From Sipunculus nudus (lineage: Eukaryota > Annelida > Sipuncula > Golfingiida > Sipunculidae): DNA of 64,000 nt. The translations under genes were made by a program, and so were the position numbers. Below, in pieces: positions 1 to 13,600 of the stretch (its first letter is position 1; each line of letters starts with the position of its first letter). Location of the stretch: NCBI GenBank assembly GCA_026874595.1, contig CM049320.1, positions 20,717,714 through 20,781,713 of the forward strand, read 5' to 3'. The notes below the pieces were generated by a model. The model was not told where the DNA came from and made no database searches. It saw nothing but the letters and a program-made list of their open reading frames with translations.

Positions 1-249
1 GGACCTAGAAACTTGTAACTTGACATTCTGAGAGGTTCATGAAAAATCTCCTTTGAAACCAGAAATGAGGTCTCTGTTACTCATATCCTTCAAGCTATGG
101 GGCCCCAAAATACCCCCAAGAATAGTAAAAAATTTCATACAAAAACTTCAATATCTCATTAACTACACCACCGATGTTCATGATTTTTTGCATACGTATT
201 GATCATGAGATGTTCCATCAGTTCCTGTAGACTGGTGGCACCACCTCTT

Positions 250-1090
250 TTTTAGCTCTGCTGACTTTCAGTCATGCTGGGCTATAGCGATGGGTCTTTG
301 TCCGGCGTCCTTCCGTCTGTCCGTCCGGCCGGCCGGCCGTTAGCAGGGCACAAATCGTAACCGTAGGGGCTAGGGCCATGAACCCTATGCAGTCTTAGAG
401 GTTATAAAAAGATCTCCTTGCAAACCTGAAATTAGGTCACTGCAACCTATATTCTCAAAGTTATGGGGTGTGTTTGCACCCCCTAGAAATAACTCTTTGA
501 GACAAAATTTTCATCCCAAACCTTCCATCTTTCACATACAACTCACCTACTAAGTTGGAGAAGAATCCTATAGATTTTGAGGTCAAAAGGTCAAAGGTCA
601 AGGTCACAGGATCCACTTCTTGGAAAAGGTAGTGGACACATTTCAAGCTAGACTTTTCATTCCAAACCTTCCAGCACTGATATCGCTTCTCTGCCAACAG
701 GGGAAAAGACCTGTTGATTTTGAGGTCAAAGGTCAAGTTCACAGCACCCACTTCTTGCGTGGAGTCATTTTCAGGCAAACTTATCAATCTGTACCTTCCA
801 TCTGTCATATATGGCTTACCTACCAATAAGGGAAGAAGCCTATTGATGTTGAGGTCAAAAAGTCAAAGGTCAAGGTCACAATATTTAATTGTTCTAAATG
901 CTTGTGAGCATATTTCAAGTGTAACTGTTCAACCCAAACCTTCAGTCTTTCACATATGCCACATCTATGCTTCACTCAGTTTGACTCAAACTTCATATTT
1001 ATGGGTCTTTTTGCTTGAATAAATAACTTATTGATTTTGGGGTCAGCTGGTCAGCAGGTTAAAGGTTGCAGGTCAAAGTTATTCACCCAT
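250..1090 (+). repeat. Dispersed molluscan-type repeat, copy with TCCG-rich segment
   Basis: The stretch opens with a head like TTTTAGCTCTGCTGACT near 250, continues through a TCCGTCCG/GGCCGGCC-rich segment (300-345), then a diverged tandem region. The same head recurs near 4919 and 28617, so this is a dispersed family. No protein-coding capacity is seen; the short reading frames on either strand follow the repeat periodicity. Family class is unknown. Confidence 0.6.
540..1085 (+). repeat. About 135 bp tandem units carrying AGGTCA half-site clusters
   Basis: At least four diverged units share 'attgattttgaggtcaaa'-like cores. Within them AGGTCA hexamers stand as direct repeats: starts at 580, 588, 595 and 601; at 723 and 730; and at 852, 867 and 873. 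AGGTCA is the nuclear-receptor half-site; function here is only inference. Confidence 0.65.
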
Positions 1091-2779
1091 TGGTTGCCAA
1101 GTAATTACACCAGATTTAAGTGGTCAGTAGTTACCCATCATTTAGAAAGAATCCAGTAGATAAATGTGCAAAAGGCCAAGGTCATAGGTCAGGGATGTTC
1201 ACAATTACTTATTTTATAGACCATCTCTATTTTTCTTGTATATATAACCATCCCACTCCAGCTGGTACATCTCCCTGTGTGGCTGTAATTATGAGTGACA
1301 CTGGTGACATATGACTCCCTTTTGTATCAGCCTATTAAGTGATAAGGCTCAGTGATAAGTACCTGTTACTTCATAACAAAAACACTGTTGTCAGAATGCT
1401 TCAGCCAGGCATTAAGACTATGAGAGTATAGTATTACGGTTTATCTACTGATTTATAAGATGATGGGAACATTTTGCAGTTTATTTTATGGAATCCTAGC
1501 AATAAACTTAGTTTCCTAGATATCTGAATATTTTAATATATATCACCACATATAAAAGCAAGTGTTTGTTCTCATAATATGTGGAAGTGTACCTTGATTT
1601 AGGATGGCTTTTTGTTTTATTTCAAGACTCTTAGTCATGCTTTCTGCATTTCTTTTCTTTCAGGTTTGGCAGTTTACCTACCCTGCTGACCCCATTGAAA
1701 AGCAGAGTGATAATAAAAAATATTGGACTTACACTTTTTACAATTGCATATCTATAAATCTGATATGAGGGCCTGGACATGCCTATGAATTATTTTGGGC
1801 ATTTATTACTGGATAATTTGCCCCAAGTTTGGTCTCTTATTGGAGAATGTGGGATATCAAATGTCATACTTGTCAGAAATCCATTATGTCTGCCAGTTAG
1901 CCACCTTAGAAATTCTTTCTTCAGGGCAGTTTCAGTAATTTTTCTTTAATGTTTGGTCCGATTTAGAGAATGTTTGTTGTCTGATTTCAGACTTGTCAGA
2001 AGTCCAATATGGCCACCAGGCAACAATCTTTTAATTCCTTTTGATCATATTATCTCAAGAACAGTTAAAGTGAATGCAGTTGGATGTATATTTATGTAAT
2101 CTTGTAAAGGATTGGGTCAAATATTTCTGAATAAATATTACCATCATTTATAAAAGTGCAGTACAGTTGGCTTGTATTGAATAAAAATTCATACAGAAGC
2201 ACCTGTTTCTCAATAATTCTTGCATGTATTTCCTTGATTTTTGCTATATATTTTGATCTTATATTTGCCCTTTGTGGTGTTCCTTTTGAGACTGACAGGT
2301 TTCAAGCAAGCTGTTGGAATAGTTCCTGATAGCTTAACAATCATGCATTTCTTCAGACCATCAATTCACTGTGTTTTAACCAGACATAGGTGATATATAT
2401 TTCTGTTGTCATAGAAAATTTTCAACAAATTGGCAAATTGGTTCTTCAAAATTTGACTGGAAGTTGTGAATCTCAGTCCATGATGTCACAGGTCATGCTT
2501 GGCAGCTGAGCGTCATGACCCATGGGTCACTTGTTTAAAAGCTTTTAAAAAATGTAGATTCATGATTTTAGATATTCCTCATGCCCGGCAGTGTTTCCAA
2601 TCACAGGTATACAGCTCTCTGTGGGTATATAAAGACGGCTGTACATGGATTATAAATAATTGGTAACCATACTCAACTTAATTCAAGATTTTGCCATCAG
2701 TGAGATGTATCTGTATTATAATTTTGCATTCAGTATGCACCTGTAGTAATTTTTAGCGAACCTGTGAGCTAATGTGATG
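1091..2779. other. AT-rich non-coding stretch
   Basis: No convincing exon or element is seen. Around 2500-2535 lies a GACCCATGGGTCAC-containing segment like the one at 7138, the tail of a dispersed repeat. It may be intergenic or a 5' intron of CDK11. Confidence 0.4.
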
Positions 2780-3660
2780 ATGTGGCAGTGTCCGTTGTCT
2801 GTACGTTAACCCATACTATTTTGAAAACAACTGGAGCTAGCATCATGAAATTTAATGCAAGAAATTAGCCATCTGAAAAATTCTGCATTTTCTTAGACTT
2901 TTTAGAGAAAAAGCTAAACACCTTAAAAAAATCTTCTCCTCCGAAACTGTCTAGCCAAATTATTCAATATTTCACAGAAACAATCTTTTATACCATCTCT
3001 CTCAAGTTTGTTCGAATGGTTCAAGTTTGGAGAATTTTGGCCGAGTTACAGGAAGTTGAACTTAGTCATCTGTCCAAAAAAGCACATTAAAATGACAGTC
3101 TCAGAAATGGCCAGAGCTATCATCACCAAATTTTATGTCAGTGTTGGTCACATGAGTCATATATGAAATTCAGGTATTGGTGGTGCCACCTGCATTGACC
3201 TTTTTTGTACGGGGGTCATTGGTCATCTGTACATTAACCCATAATTTCTCAGGAATAGCAGGAGCTACCAGACCCAGATTTTATGCAATAATCTGTCGTA
3301 TATAAAATTTTGTGGGATTCAGCTTATTTTTTTTACTATATGCATTTACTTAGATATTATAGGGAAAAAGCTGAAAAACTTTTAAAAGTCTTCATATAAA
3401 CGGTCCAGCCAAATTGTTCAATATTTTACAGAAATGATCCCAGAGGAAAGCCCTCTAAAGTTTGTTCAAATGGTTTGCATTTGATGAATTTTAGTGGAGT
3501 TAAATGAATTTGAACAGTCATTTGGCCAAGTAAGCATACTGACAAAGTAATCTCAGAAATGCAGAAGCTAGCACTACCAAGTATTGTGCAAATGATGGTC
3601 ACATGACTCATATTTGAAGTTGCAGATTTTGTGGTGCCACCTACATTGACCTGTTTTTTA
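2780..3660 (+). repeat. Two diverged tandem copies of an about 426 bp repeat
   Basis: Landmarks repeat at a spacing of about 426 bp: 'tacgttaaccca' near 2802 and 'tacattaaccca' near 3229; 'agccaaattattcaatattt' near 2952 and a close copy near 3407; and GGTGCCACCT near 3181 and 3631. The copies are similar but not identical, so the duplication is old. Nothing coding is seen. A third partial unit may continue past 3660. Confidence 0.6.
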
Positions 3661-4079
3661 TGGGCAAAACCTCACAATTTTAGCCTCTTTCAGCTTAAAA
3701 TGTTAATGATGAAACTTTCAGGTTGAATGGTTCAATTTTTCAAAAGAACTATTCTAGGACATGGTTCTTTCAATCATATCAGAAAAGCTTAAGTTGGTCT
3801 TATGGCAACTATAATGTCTATTTCAAACTGAGGACTGCAAAACTGTTCTTCTACAAAATTATTGTTTCAATTATAACTTCTGTAACATTGCACAAAAATT
3901 ATTCTTAGGTGGCCTTTGTTCAAGTTTACTTGAATGATTTTGGCAGAATTATTGGACCTTTAACAATAAAGGGACTGCATCTTTTATCATTCTAGATATT
4001 TTGATAACATGTTTTTGAATATTTCAGCTTTAAAAAAAGCATTTTAGCCAAAGTCTTTCAGTATTTGTTAACAGTTTTA

Positions 4080-4915
4080 CCATCAGGCCAAGATTGTGTA
4101 TCTTTAATAGGTTGAGAAACTGCCAATTGTTTCAGATTTGGCAACAGATCAAGAGTTCATTCAGTGTAGCCAGATATAGGTCTAAAGTTCAATCAGTGCA
4201 TCACAAGGCATGTGATCACCTCATAGGTGACATGTGAACACCTCATGGGCACCATGTGATCACTTCATGGGTGTCATGCCCCTCAGGGCAGGGCCCCTGC
4301 ATGTGCTTATGCAATGGTGTGGCTACTATTTCAGATTTGGCAACAGGCTAGAGGTCAGTCTTGATCTATTTATAGCTCTGTCAGACTGCCAACTGTATCA
4401 GATTAGGCAACAAGTCAAGAGTTCACCGAGTGCAGCCAGGTACAGGTCAAAAGTTCACTCAGTCTAGCCATTTGCAAGTCATGAGTTCACTAAGTGCAGT
4501 AGACTGAGCCAGCAAATTTGTCACAGTTCACTCGGGGCAACTGCCTTGCTCACCTAAGCCTGGTCAGCCCAATGCATCAGACTCAAGGTAAGTTTAATGT
4601 ATTGGCCTGATATTTTGACCTGTCTATGTGTCTTTGATGGCTTACTCGTTCACAAGACAGGTGTCGCCACCTACAATGACTTTTGCACAGTGTATGTGCC
4701 TGCTTATTTCTACAGAGGAATTTGATATATCAGCCTGAAATTGGGCATATATATACTTATCGAATAGCTTTGTCGTATACAAGACTGGTGGTGCCCCTAC
4801 AGTGTGTGTTCCTGCTTATTTTCAGGAGGGGTTTGATATATGAGTCTGAAATTGGGCATATGTATATATCTCTGATAACTTTATTGTATACAAGACTGGC
4901 GGTGCCAGCTACAAT
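4080..4915 (+). repeat. Diverged short tandem duplications
   Basis: Between 4080 and 4510 'tcagatttggcaacag' and 'caagagttca' modules recur. Between about 4660 and 4910 an about 116 bp unit containing 'gaaattgggcatat' and 'tatacaagactgg' occurs twice in tandem. No coding potential is seen. Confidence 0.5.
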
Positions 4916-4918
4916 CAT

Positions 4919-5610
4919 TAGCTCAGCTGACTATAAGTCATCTGAGCTATAGTCGTGGTCCATTGTCCGTCGTCCGTCCGTCCGTCCGTCCGTAGATGTG
5001 GCACGTTTTGAAACCGTTAGACCTAGGAATCCAAAATTCAGCATAATGTTAGATGTCCCCAAGATCTCCTACCAAGCCGAAAACTGGATCTTTGCGACTT
5101 CGTTCCTTTGAGAAATTAAGGAAAAACCTCAATTTTTTATTAAAATCCTATTTTCACACTTCAGGACTGCCTAATATCAAAACCACTCATCTGTTTTTCC
5201 TCATATTTACCATAAATATTCTTCTATATAGTTCCTATGTACATGCCAGAAATTAAGTCTGTTAAGAATAAATTCTTTAAGTTATGGGCCCAAACTTAAT
5301 GGACTTTGTAAAAAATCAGGAAAAATATTTACTCACTTAACATGAAAAATTTTGAAACTAGAGTCTGTTTTCCCAAGTATATAACTATGTTTAATTAAGA
5401 TTCAATTGTTTACCCAAAATTAGATCTGAATTTTGTAAATTTTTTAAGTAATTAGCATAAAAATAAAATCAGTACCTTAAATTTTGCCCAACTTTGACCA
5501 TGGCACGTTTTTTTCCTGTAAGTACCATTGATTTAATTTTCACAGCATGTAAACATAAATATTTAATTTGTTTAAATCTGAAATTTGGAAGTAAAAGCTT
5601 GAAAATTAAG
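4919..5610 (+). repeat. Dispersed repeat, second copy of the AGCTGACTATAAGTC-headed family
   Basis: Starts with an AGCTCAGCTGACTATAAGTC head and a (TCCG)n stretch at 4974-4993, then matches 28617-29390 over most of its length, including 'ggactgcctaatatcaa' and 'ggcacgttttttt'. The small reading frame inside (5053-5256) is matched by one in the other copy only because the DNA is a shared repeat. Confidence 0.7.
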
Positions 5611-5796
5611 CTAGTTATTGATTATTTTCTTGAGGCTCTATTGTAGTCATTTGCTTTGTTTACAGATTACAGATGCAGGGTCCCACTCCAGGTCACTGGA
5701 AGTCAGCTATGCCAGGTTTCTGATTTGTTACAGTCACTGGGGTAGATCCCCTGCTGTGACAGGTGTACAGTTATTCTCATATCACCACCCCAATCA

Positions 5797-5821
5797 CCCC
5801 CCCCCCCCCCCCCCCCCCCCC
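5797..5821 (+). repeat. Poly-C tract (25 C)
   Basis: An uninterrupted run of C. It is likely length-variable and a weak point for assembly. Confidence 0.9.
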
Positions 5822-6596
5822 GCAAACACAACCCACCAAGTGTTATGCAGTATTGTTATTGTTTTCACTGTATCTCCTTAATTGTAATGCTGATTCCACT
5901 CTGATATGCAAAAACTTTCCTTGCAAAAGTAATTCAAGGTGTAATCCAGAAGATGCAATGTTGTGTAATGTAGCATTTTTAAAGAAATAATTTTTCTTTT
6001 AAATGATTTTACCAATCATAATGGAACCCATCAGTATGCTTAATTTATGATAAAATATGAAGCACATTATGGATAAATAAAGACACAATTAAAAATTGTA
6101 AAATCTAAATCAAGTATTTTTTTTAGATATTTATTGTTTTGCAGATTTAAAAGATATATTTTTGTCGTAAAAAATAAAGAAACATTTGTATGCATGATGT
6201 GGTGTTATCTGACAAGATTGAGATTTATGATGATGCAATTGAGAATTATGAATCAACTTTTATATTCAGATATATATGTTATATTGAAAATGTATAGAAA
6301 TATAAACTTAAATTAAAAAAAGGAGGATTTATTACAAACATTTGTTCATTATTTTCCTGCATCAGCAGAATTTGAGATCAGGCTTTGTTTGCCATGTTTT
6401 ATGTTGTTAATTAGTTATATTTCAACTGTATACATTTCATAAAAAAAAAACATATGTTTAATAATATATATTATACCAAAAAAAGATTCGATTGAACAAA
6501 TGTGTAAACTACTGAAATGTCAACAGTTAATCGAAAAGCCAACTAATGATCATGGTAATTGTACAGATCATTTGTTCACAAACTGCTCACATGCTT

Positions 6597-6803
6597 CAGT
6601 TTCATCATTAGGAAACACATGGTCAGGTCACCAAATATTATTTGCAACAATTTCTTGCTCATCAATACAAACCAATCATATAAACCAACCATGGCCTTTA
6701 TTACCTCTTCCTCTTACACTTTATCTCCATTTGATATTTTTTTAGATTTTTACCTTCAAGGTTAACTTCAGCTGAGCACAGTGACCCATAGGTCCCTTGT
6801 TTT
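6597..6803 (+). repeat. Dispersed repeat copy (GGAAACACATGGTCAGGTCA type)
   Basis: Shares its start, an internal CCAACCATGGCC and a tail of the form 'gcacagtgacccatrggtcccttgtt' with 7155-7341. The two copies lie about 350 bp apart in the same orientation. Confidence 0.65.
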
Positions 6804-7129
6804 TGTGTTGTGTGCACCCATGCCAGAATTTCAGCAGTGATGTTTGTGTTATTGTTTCTTATTCAAAATGTTTAGTACTTGCATTGTTCATATACATGAG
6901 AAGTAATGGTCCAGCATTGAAGCATTATACCTGGTGTATTTCCATATGCACAGGTTCGCATTAGGCCTGTAGGCCTTGTTTAAAGTTTATGCATTTTTTC
7001 TCTATTTTTGAGATATATAAATACAGACACAATCTTGGCCTGTTGATAAATCTGTTTGATGCTTCAGTTGAATGGGTATATACTACCATTTAGATGATAA
7101 AATTTCCTTTTACGAATCTCTTCCCAGTC

Positions 7130-7341
7130 ATCTGAGCGTCATGACCCATGGGTCACTTGTTAACTACGGAAACACATGGTCAGGTCACAAAATATTATTT
7201 TGCAGCAATATTTTACTCTTTAATTCAAACCACTCATATCAACCAACCATGGCCCTAGTTATCTCTTCCTCTCAGACTTACCTTCAAGGTCAACTTCAGC
7301 TAAGCACAGTGACCCATGGGTCCCTTGTTATTACACATTAG
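7130..7341 (+). repeat. Second copy of the same dispersed repeat
   Basis: Homologous to 6597-6803 from 7155 on. It is preceded by 'gtcatgacccatgggtcact', which also occurs near 2510. It ends 159 bp before the first recognised CDK11 exon. Confidence 0.6.
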
Positions 7342-7499
7342 GGCAATTAGTCTTACTTTTTTTTAAATATAAGTACTTCAATGCTTTCATTATTTCCCAG
7401 CCATTGCTTTTATATATGATTCACTGCAATATATTAACTGGTCATATGTAAACATACAAAGTATCCCTCTGATGTTTGATTAACCTCTTACTGTTCCAG

Positions 7500-7643
7500 A
7501 AATGGAGAAAAGAGAAAAAGACAGATCTCGAGTGGAACGGGTACGAAGAAAGGAGCGCAGCAGAAGTCCAGTTGAAAAGAGGGACAATGAGCAGCGTGAA
7601 CGAGTGAGAGAGGGAGATGAGAGGCGTGTCGTCAGGAGTCAAG
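7500..7643 (+). CDS. CDK11 exon a (Arg/Glu-rich N-terminal region)
   Basis: Follows the acceptor CTCTTACTGTTCCAG. It encodes [20 protein letters not shown] onward to VVRSQ and ends in phase 1 before GTACAG. The ATG at 7502 is in frame, but the good acceptor suggests an internal exon rather than the start of translation. The last about 24 bp are the first unit of the tandem array that follows. Confidence 0.8.
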
Positions 7644-10597
7644 GTACAGTAAACAAGGAAAGATAAAAGGTGTGATTCAGGAGTCAAGGTACAGTAGCGG
7701 GGAAAGATGAAAGGCTTGTTGTCAGGAGTCAAGATACAGTAAACGAGAAAAGACGCAAGGTGTGTTTTCAGGAGTCCAGGTACAGTAAACAAGGAAAGAT
7801 GAAACGTGTGATTCAGGAGTCAAGGTACAGTAAAGGAGGAAAGCGAAAGGCGTGTTGTCAGGTGTCAAGTTACAGTAAACGGGGAAAGATGAAAGGCATG
7901 TTGTCAGGAGTCAAGGTACAGTAAACGAGAAAAGACGCAAGGTGTGTTGTCACGAGTCAAGATACAGTAAACAAGGAAAGACAAAAGACTTGTTGTCAGG
8001 AGTCAGGGTAAAATAAATGGGGAAAGACGAAAGGAGTGTTGTCAGGAGTCAAGGTACAGTAAAAGAGGAAAGAGGAAAGGCGTGTTGTCAGGAGTCAAGG
8101 TACAGTAAACGAGAAAAGACGCAAGGTGTGTTGTCAGGAGTCAAGTTACAGTGAACAAGGAAAGACAAAAGACTTGTTGTCAGGAGTCAAGGTAGAGTAA
8201 ACGAGAAATGACGCAAGGTGTGTTGTCAGGAGTCAGGGTAAAATAAATGGGGAAAGACAAAAGGCGTGTTGTCAGGAGTCAAGGTACAGTAAAAGAGAAA
8301 AGACGCAAGGTGTGTTGTCAGGAGTCAAGGTACAGTAAATGAGGAAAGACGAAAAGCGTGTTGTCACGAGTCAAGGTACAGTAAACGAGAAAAGATGAAA
8401 GGTGTGTTGTCACGAGTCAAGATACAGTAAATGAGGAAAGACAAAAGGCGTGTTGTCAGGAGTCAAGGTACAATGAACGAGTAAAGATGAAAGGTGTGTT
8501 GTCACGAGTCAAGGTACAGTAAACGAGGAAAGACGAAAGGAGTGTTGTCAGGAGTCAAGGTACAGTAAACGAGAAAAGACGCAAGGTGTGTTGTCAGGAG
8601 TCAAGTTACAGTGAACAAGGAAAGACAAAAGACTTGTTGTCAGGAGTCAAGGTACAGTAAACGAGAAAAGACGCAAGGTGTGTTGTCAGGAGTCAGGGTA
8701 AAATAAATGGGGAAAGACGAAAGGCGTGTTGTCAGGAGTCAAGGTAAAATAAATGGGGAAAGACGAAAGGCGTGTTGTCAGGAGTCAGGGTAAAATAAAT
8801 GGGGGAAGACGAAAGGCGTGTTGTCAGGAGTCAAGGTACAGTAAACGAGAAAAGACGCAAGGTGTGTTGTCAGGAGTCAAGGTACAGTAAATGAGGAAAG
8901 ACAAAAGACTTGTTGTCAGGAGTCAAGGTACAGTAAACGAGAAAAGACGCAAGGTGTGTTGTCAGGAGTCAGGGTAAAATAAATGGGGAAAGACGAAAGG
9001 CGTGTTGTCAGGAGTCAGGGTAAAATAAATGGGGAAAGACGAAAGGCGTGTTGTCAGGAGTCAGGGTAAAATAAATGGGGGAAGACGAAAGGCGTGTTGT
9101 CAGGAGTCAAGGTACAGTAAACGAGAAAAGACGCAAGGTGTGTTGTCAGGAGTCAAGGTACAGTAAATGAGGAAAGACAAAAAGCGTGTTGTCACGAGTC
9201 AAGGTAAAATAAATGGGGAAAGACGAAAGCGTGTTGTCAGGAGTCAGGGTAAAATAAATGGGGAAAGACGAAAGGCGTGTTGTCAGGAGTCACGGTACAG
9301 TAAACGAGAAAAGACGCAAGGTGTGTTGTCAGGAGTCAAGGTACAGTAAAAGAGAAAAGATGAAAGGTGTGTTGTCACGAGTCAAGGTACAGTAAACGAG
9401 AAAAGACGAAAGGAGTGTTGTCAGGAGTCAAGGTACAGTAAACGAGAAAAGACGCAAGGTGTGTTTTCAGGAGTCAAGTTACAGTGAACAAGGAAAGACA
9501 AAAGACTTGTTGTCAGGAGTCAAGGTACAGTAAACGAGAAAAGACGCAAGGTGTGTTGTCAGGAGTCAGGGTAAAATAAATGGGGAAAGACGAAAGGCGT
9601 GTTGTCAGGAGTCAAGGTACAGTAAACGAGAAAAGACGCAAGGTGTGTTGTCAGGAGTCAAGGTACAGTAAACAAGGAAGGGTGAATCAATAAAGGCCTG
9701 AAGGACAGGGATTTAATTTTTGCAAGACTATCTATGGTGGGATATATTATGGTGTACCCACAGTCTGCATGTCTGTTGGTTAACTATTAGCGTCGCTGTG
9801 ATAACTTACTAAGGATTTGATGGGTTTTGTCTGGATGAATGATTTTTCCTGCAACAAAAGAATGTCACAGAAAGAAGTCAGTACCAGTAGATTTATCTGT
9901 GACACTGAACATTTATTACCAGATTTTATGTATGTCCTAAACTCTATATAACTCTGATATGTTGCATCAAAAGCTACTTTTAGATTTAATTAATATAAAG
10001 AAGCAGAATCACTTTAAAACATACAGTGATAGTTAATCATAGTAATCATCAATGATTTATACAATTACTTTTTCAATGTTAAAGATTACAATTACAGTAA
10101 ATCTACTCAGAAACAAAATGTAATTGATTACAAATACATTTTAATGCATCAGTTGTGATCACCTACTATTATTGATTACGATAACCCCAACTGTGATGCT
10201 GTGTTTTTGCAATATTAGAACATGAGGAGGAGGGGGAGGATATCGAAATCATCGAGGATGAACCACCAGAGCATCATCATGAGGAATATGAGGAACATCA
10301 GCCAATCAGGAAACAGGAATCAGGTAGCGAGGCTGAGCAGTCTCCCTCTGCTGGTTCCGGCTCTGACAGCGAAAGTGACTCTGAAGATTCAGACTCAGAC
10401 TCAGGTGGGTGTCAATCAAGTTTCAGCTGTCAGTCCAGCTTTTATCACCTGTCAATCAAATCTTCTCTGAGTCAACTATCTTAGCTCATGTAGAGATGCT
10501 TGATCTCAGAACCTGATCTGATCTGCAAGGCTTATTGCAATATAAAGGTATAGTTTATAGATGTAATATTGTAGTTGTTCAGCAGTGCCATATGGCA

Positions 10598-10684
<87 letters not shown>

Positions 10685-13600
10685 TACACACACACATGCA
10701 TACATACATACATACATATACTGTGGTTGCCTTTTTGCTCTGATGTTTTTAATTTTGCAATATTTGTGAATGCAACATACCGTAAAAGTCGTTGCAGAAG
10801 TCGCATCCTTATTACAAGTCGCACCCTGACTTTTAGGATCCCCCTGGGGAATAGCCGTTCAAGTTTAGTTTCAGGAAAAGTCCATAATAAAGGTCGCACC
10901 CAGACTTCGGAGGCGTCCCAACCACCTGATACTTTTGGAAATTGAGTATCATTCCTTGCAATGCAAGACTACAACCAACGTCCCCGTAGCAGTTTTGTGG
11001 TTTATAAACTAGATAAACCATTTAAACGTAAAAAATAATTGGACAGCTTTAATACAATGCTTATATTTAAGGAATAACAACAGAATCTTAACATATAAAG
11101 TCGGGGTTTAATTGTCAGGTAAGATTTGTACAGTGCCAAAGTCAGCTGCGTCGGATAACATTTTGTGCCGTGAAACGATGTCCTTGTTGCTGTTTTTTAC
11201 TAGGTTAAGTAACATTAAAATGCAAATATCAAGTTAAATGACTGTATTAATAAACTAAAAGAGTCTGAGGCAAAATACTATTACCATCGAGCAACTCTTT
11301 AAATTGTTAAAGATCGTCAAACGTGGGGTGGATTCATTAGACTATGATTAGTTTGCGTACGCGTGACGAGTCCCAATCCGCTGCATTGGGCATGATTTGA
11401 ACTGACTTAAGACAACTGAAAGATGGAAAGAATAATTCAGTTTGAATTTATTCACCTAATTTCTTAAATGGGCTCTTAAACTGAATTTATTATCCCTTCA
11501 ATTAAGTGTTACAACTTACCATCTAGGCGCGGCACATGCACGGTATTACTGAAATCACTGAAATATCAACAGGGGGATAATGAACGCTTTATTGACCGGT
11601 CAGTTAACGTAAAATAAACATAATTGAATTTACAGATATTATATTTACTGGGACTAATGATTTATTTTTCTTTGATAATATCTGGAAAACCCAATTTCCA
11701 GCGTTATCAGTGATTATATTCAAGTGGCTTGGATGTATGGCAAACTCAGCCGTGTTGAACCAGATCCGTCATGACACCAAACGGTGCCGGTTCCCGTGGA
11801 ATTTAGGTGCGTATGTGGCATTTTAAGTAAATAAAATATATACCTATATGGTGTTTGTTATTTCATTGTATTGATTAATGTGTCTTCATTAAAAAAATCA
11901 CGAATACGTCAACGCACGATTGACCGTAATGCATGCGTGCCGCCATATTGTTGGGCATACGATCGTCCTGAAAGAGACACGGGTAACACTCGAAGCAAAT
12001 CGTATATTTGTAGCTCACCTGAAACGTTATAACGCTTGAAAACCACGAGATGGTGACAGTGACCTAATGGTTCTTAATATGAGAGTTTATAATTGTGGAT
12101 ATCAGTCACGGAAGGCTTAGTTGACATGGGGATGTAAAGGTCATTGCACGGGTGACCCGGGGCTTGAACTTCCGCTACACGGTTTCAAAGGTCAGCTGGT
12201 ATTCAGCGATCAACCGGGCAGGCAAAAGAATTCACGACGTATGTGTAGTGGATCAAGCTTGAATGTGACGCAACTTTACATGCATAAACGGATATGGAAC
12301 CGCAAGTTTTTCATTATGGAAAGCATTCCCATATAGTTAAACGGAAAGAAAATGTACATCAAAGAGCTGCAGACTGGCATATGCGTCAAATTGACTCATG
12401 ATATAATAGTAACGCAGATTAGGAAGTGTCACTTGAATGGCGACTTGTCAGAACGAGTAGGTCTTGAACCGGGCAAATTTAAAATTTGCATTAAATGTTA
12501 ATAAAATGAAAATTACGTCCTTTCACAAAATATAAAGCATAAGAGATGGTTAAAAGTGTAAATTATTGGGGAAAGACGTTTCACAAAGCACTGGTTAAAG
12601 GTATTGCCGATTATCGCTCAACTGACGTCGTTCCATGTACCGGGAAAGCTGACAGAAACGGGATAAGTATGTATAACAAGTCGCACCCCGACTTTGCTAG
12701 AAAATTCTAGTTTTTAGAATTCGATTTCCTAGTACAAGTCGCGACTTCTGCAACGACTTTTACGGTAATCTGCGAATATGAAACCCTTGGGAATAAGATG
12801 CCCCATAAACTAAGATGAACAAGAGGGGATGATGCATCTGCACAAACAGATTACTTCATATAAGTAATGGCTTTGGAAACAACCTATAGTCACAATCTTA
12901 TCTGTGTATGGTATCTAAAATGGCCCATGCATACAAGCATAAGTAGTTGTTATACATGCGGTAATCACATGAGATATATTGATTGTGACACTGGCCAAAG
13001 TGAATGACTGCACCAAAATTGGGTTAGGTATTGTTGGATTAATTCTAAAATCTGCCATGCTCAGATTTTATAAGTTCTTTTGCAGTCGCAAAAATGAAAC
13101 CTTTGCAAAATGTTAAAAATGAAGAAATTGTGAATATAAAGCCAACCACAGTAAATATATAATTCTTGCATTATTATATCATTTTTCTTCGTTAGATTTA
13201 TCAATCATAATGTCTTCTGCTGTTAACTTTATGTGCATGGATTTGATATTTTTTCCTGAGGAATTTTCGTTTTGAACATATTTTACAAGCTGAATAAAAT
13301 ATATCTGTGTTCCAGCCACCCAGGCAGCATTGACACATAGGACCCATCTGGGTATTTATTTGGACCCTCAGCTTTACACACCTCACACACTTCTCTTAAG
13401 GACTCAGTATTGGTTGTTACCATCCAAACTTGATGTTCTGAACATTAACTCAAGTACCTTCAAATTAAGGCAAAAAAAAAATGAAAGGTATGGTTCTCAG
13501 GCATGGCCCGCATCAATTTAAACCCCCCGCATCAAACATTTTTATTTTGGTTTTCATCTTTCAAGAAGATGATATAATACAATTTTGATATGATTTCCTT

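Noticed and set aside
461-826. 121-codon frame on the - strand
   Set aside because: Internal periodicity equals that of the DNA repeat. No splice context or recognisable domain.
5650-5760. Possible early CDK11 exon after TTTACAG
   Set aside because: The translation lacks the Arg/Glu/Lys-rich composition expected of CDK11 and no good donor follows in phase.
9167-9349. Lys/Arg-rich 60-codon frame in the 46 bp array
   Set aside because: It arises from the repeat and is out of frame with the preceding exon, whose own frame stops at 7664. No splice evidence.
7620-9690. CRISPR-like array
   Set aside because: Units are contiguous 46 bp tandem repeats without unique spacers, in an animal intron. 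It is a minisatellite.
10506-10899. Tyr/Ile repeat proteins on both strands
   Set aside because: Translation of the (TA)n microsatellite.
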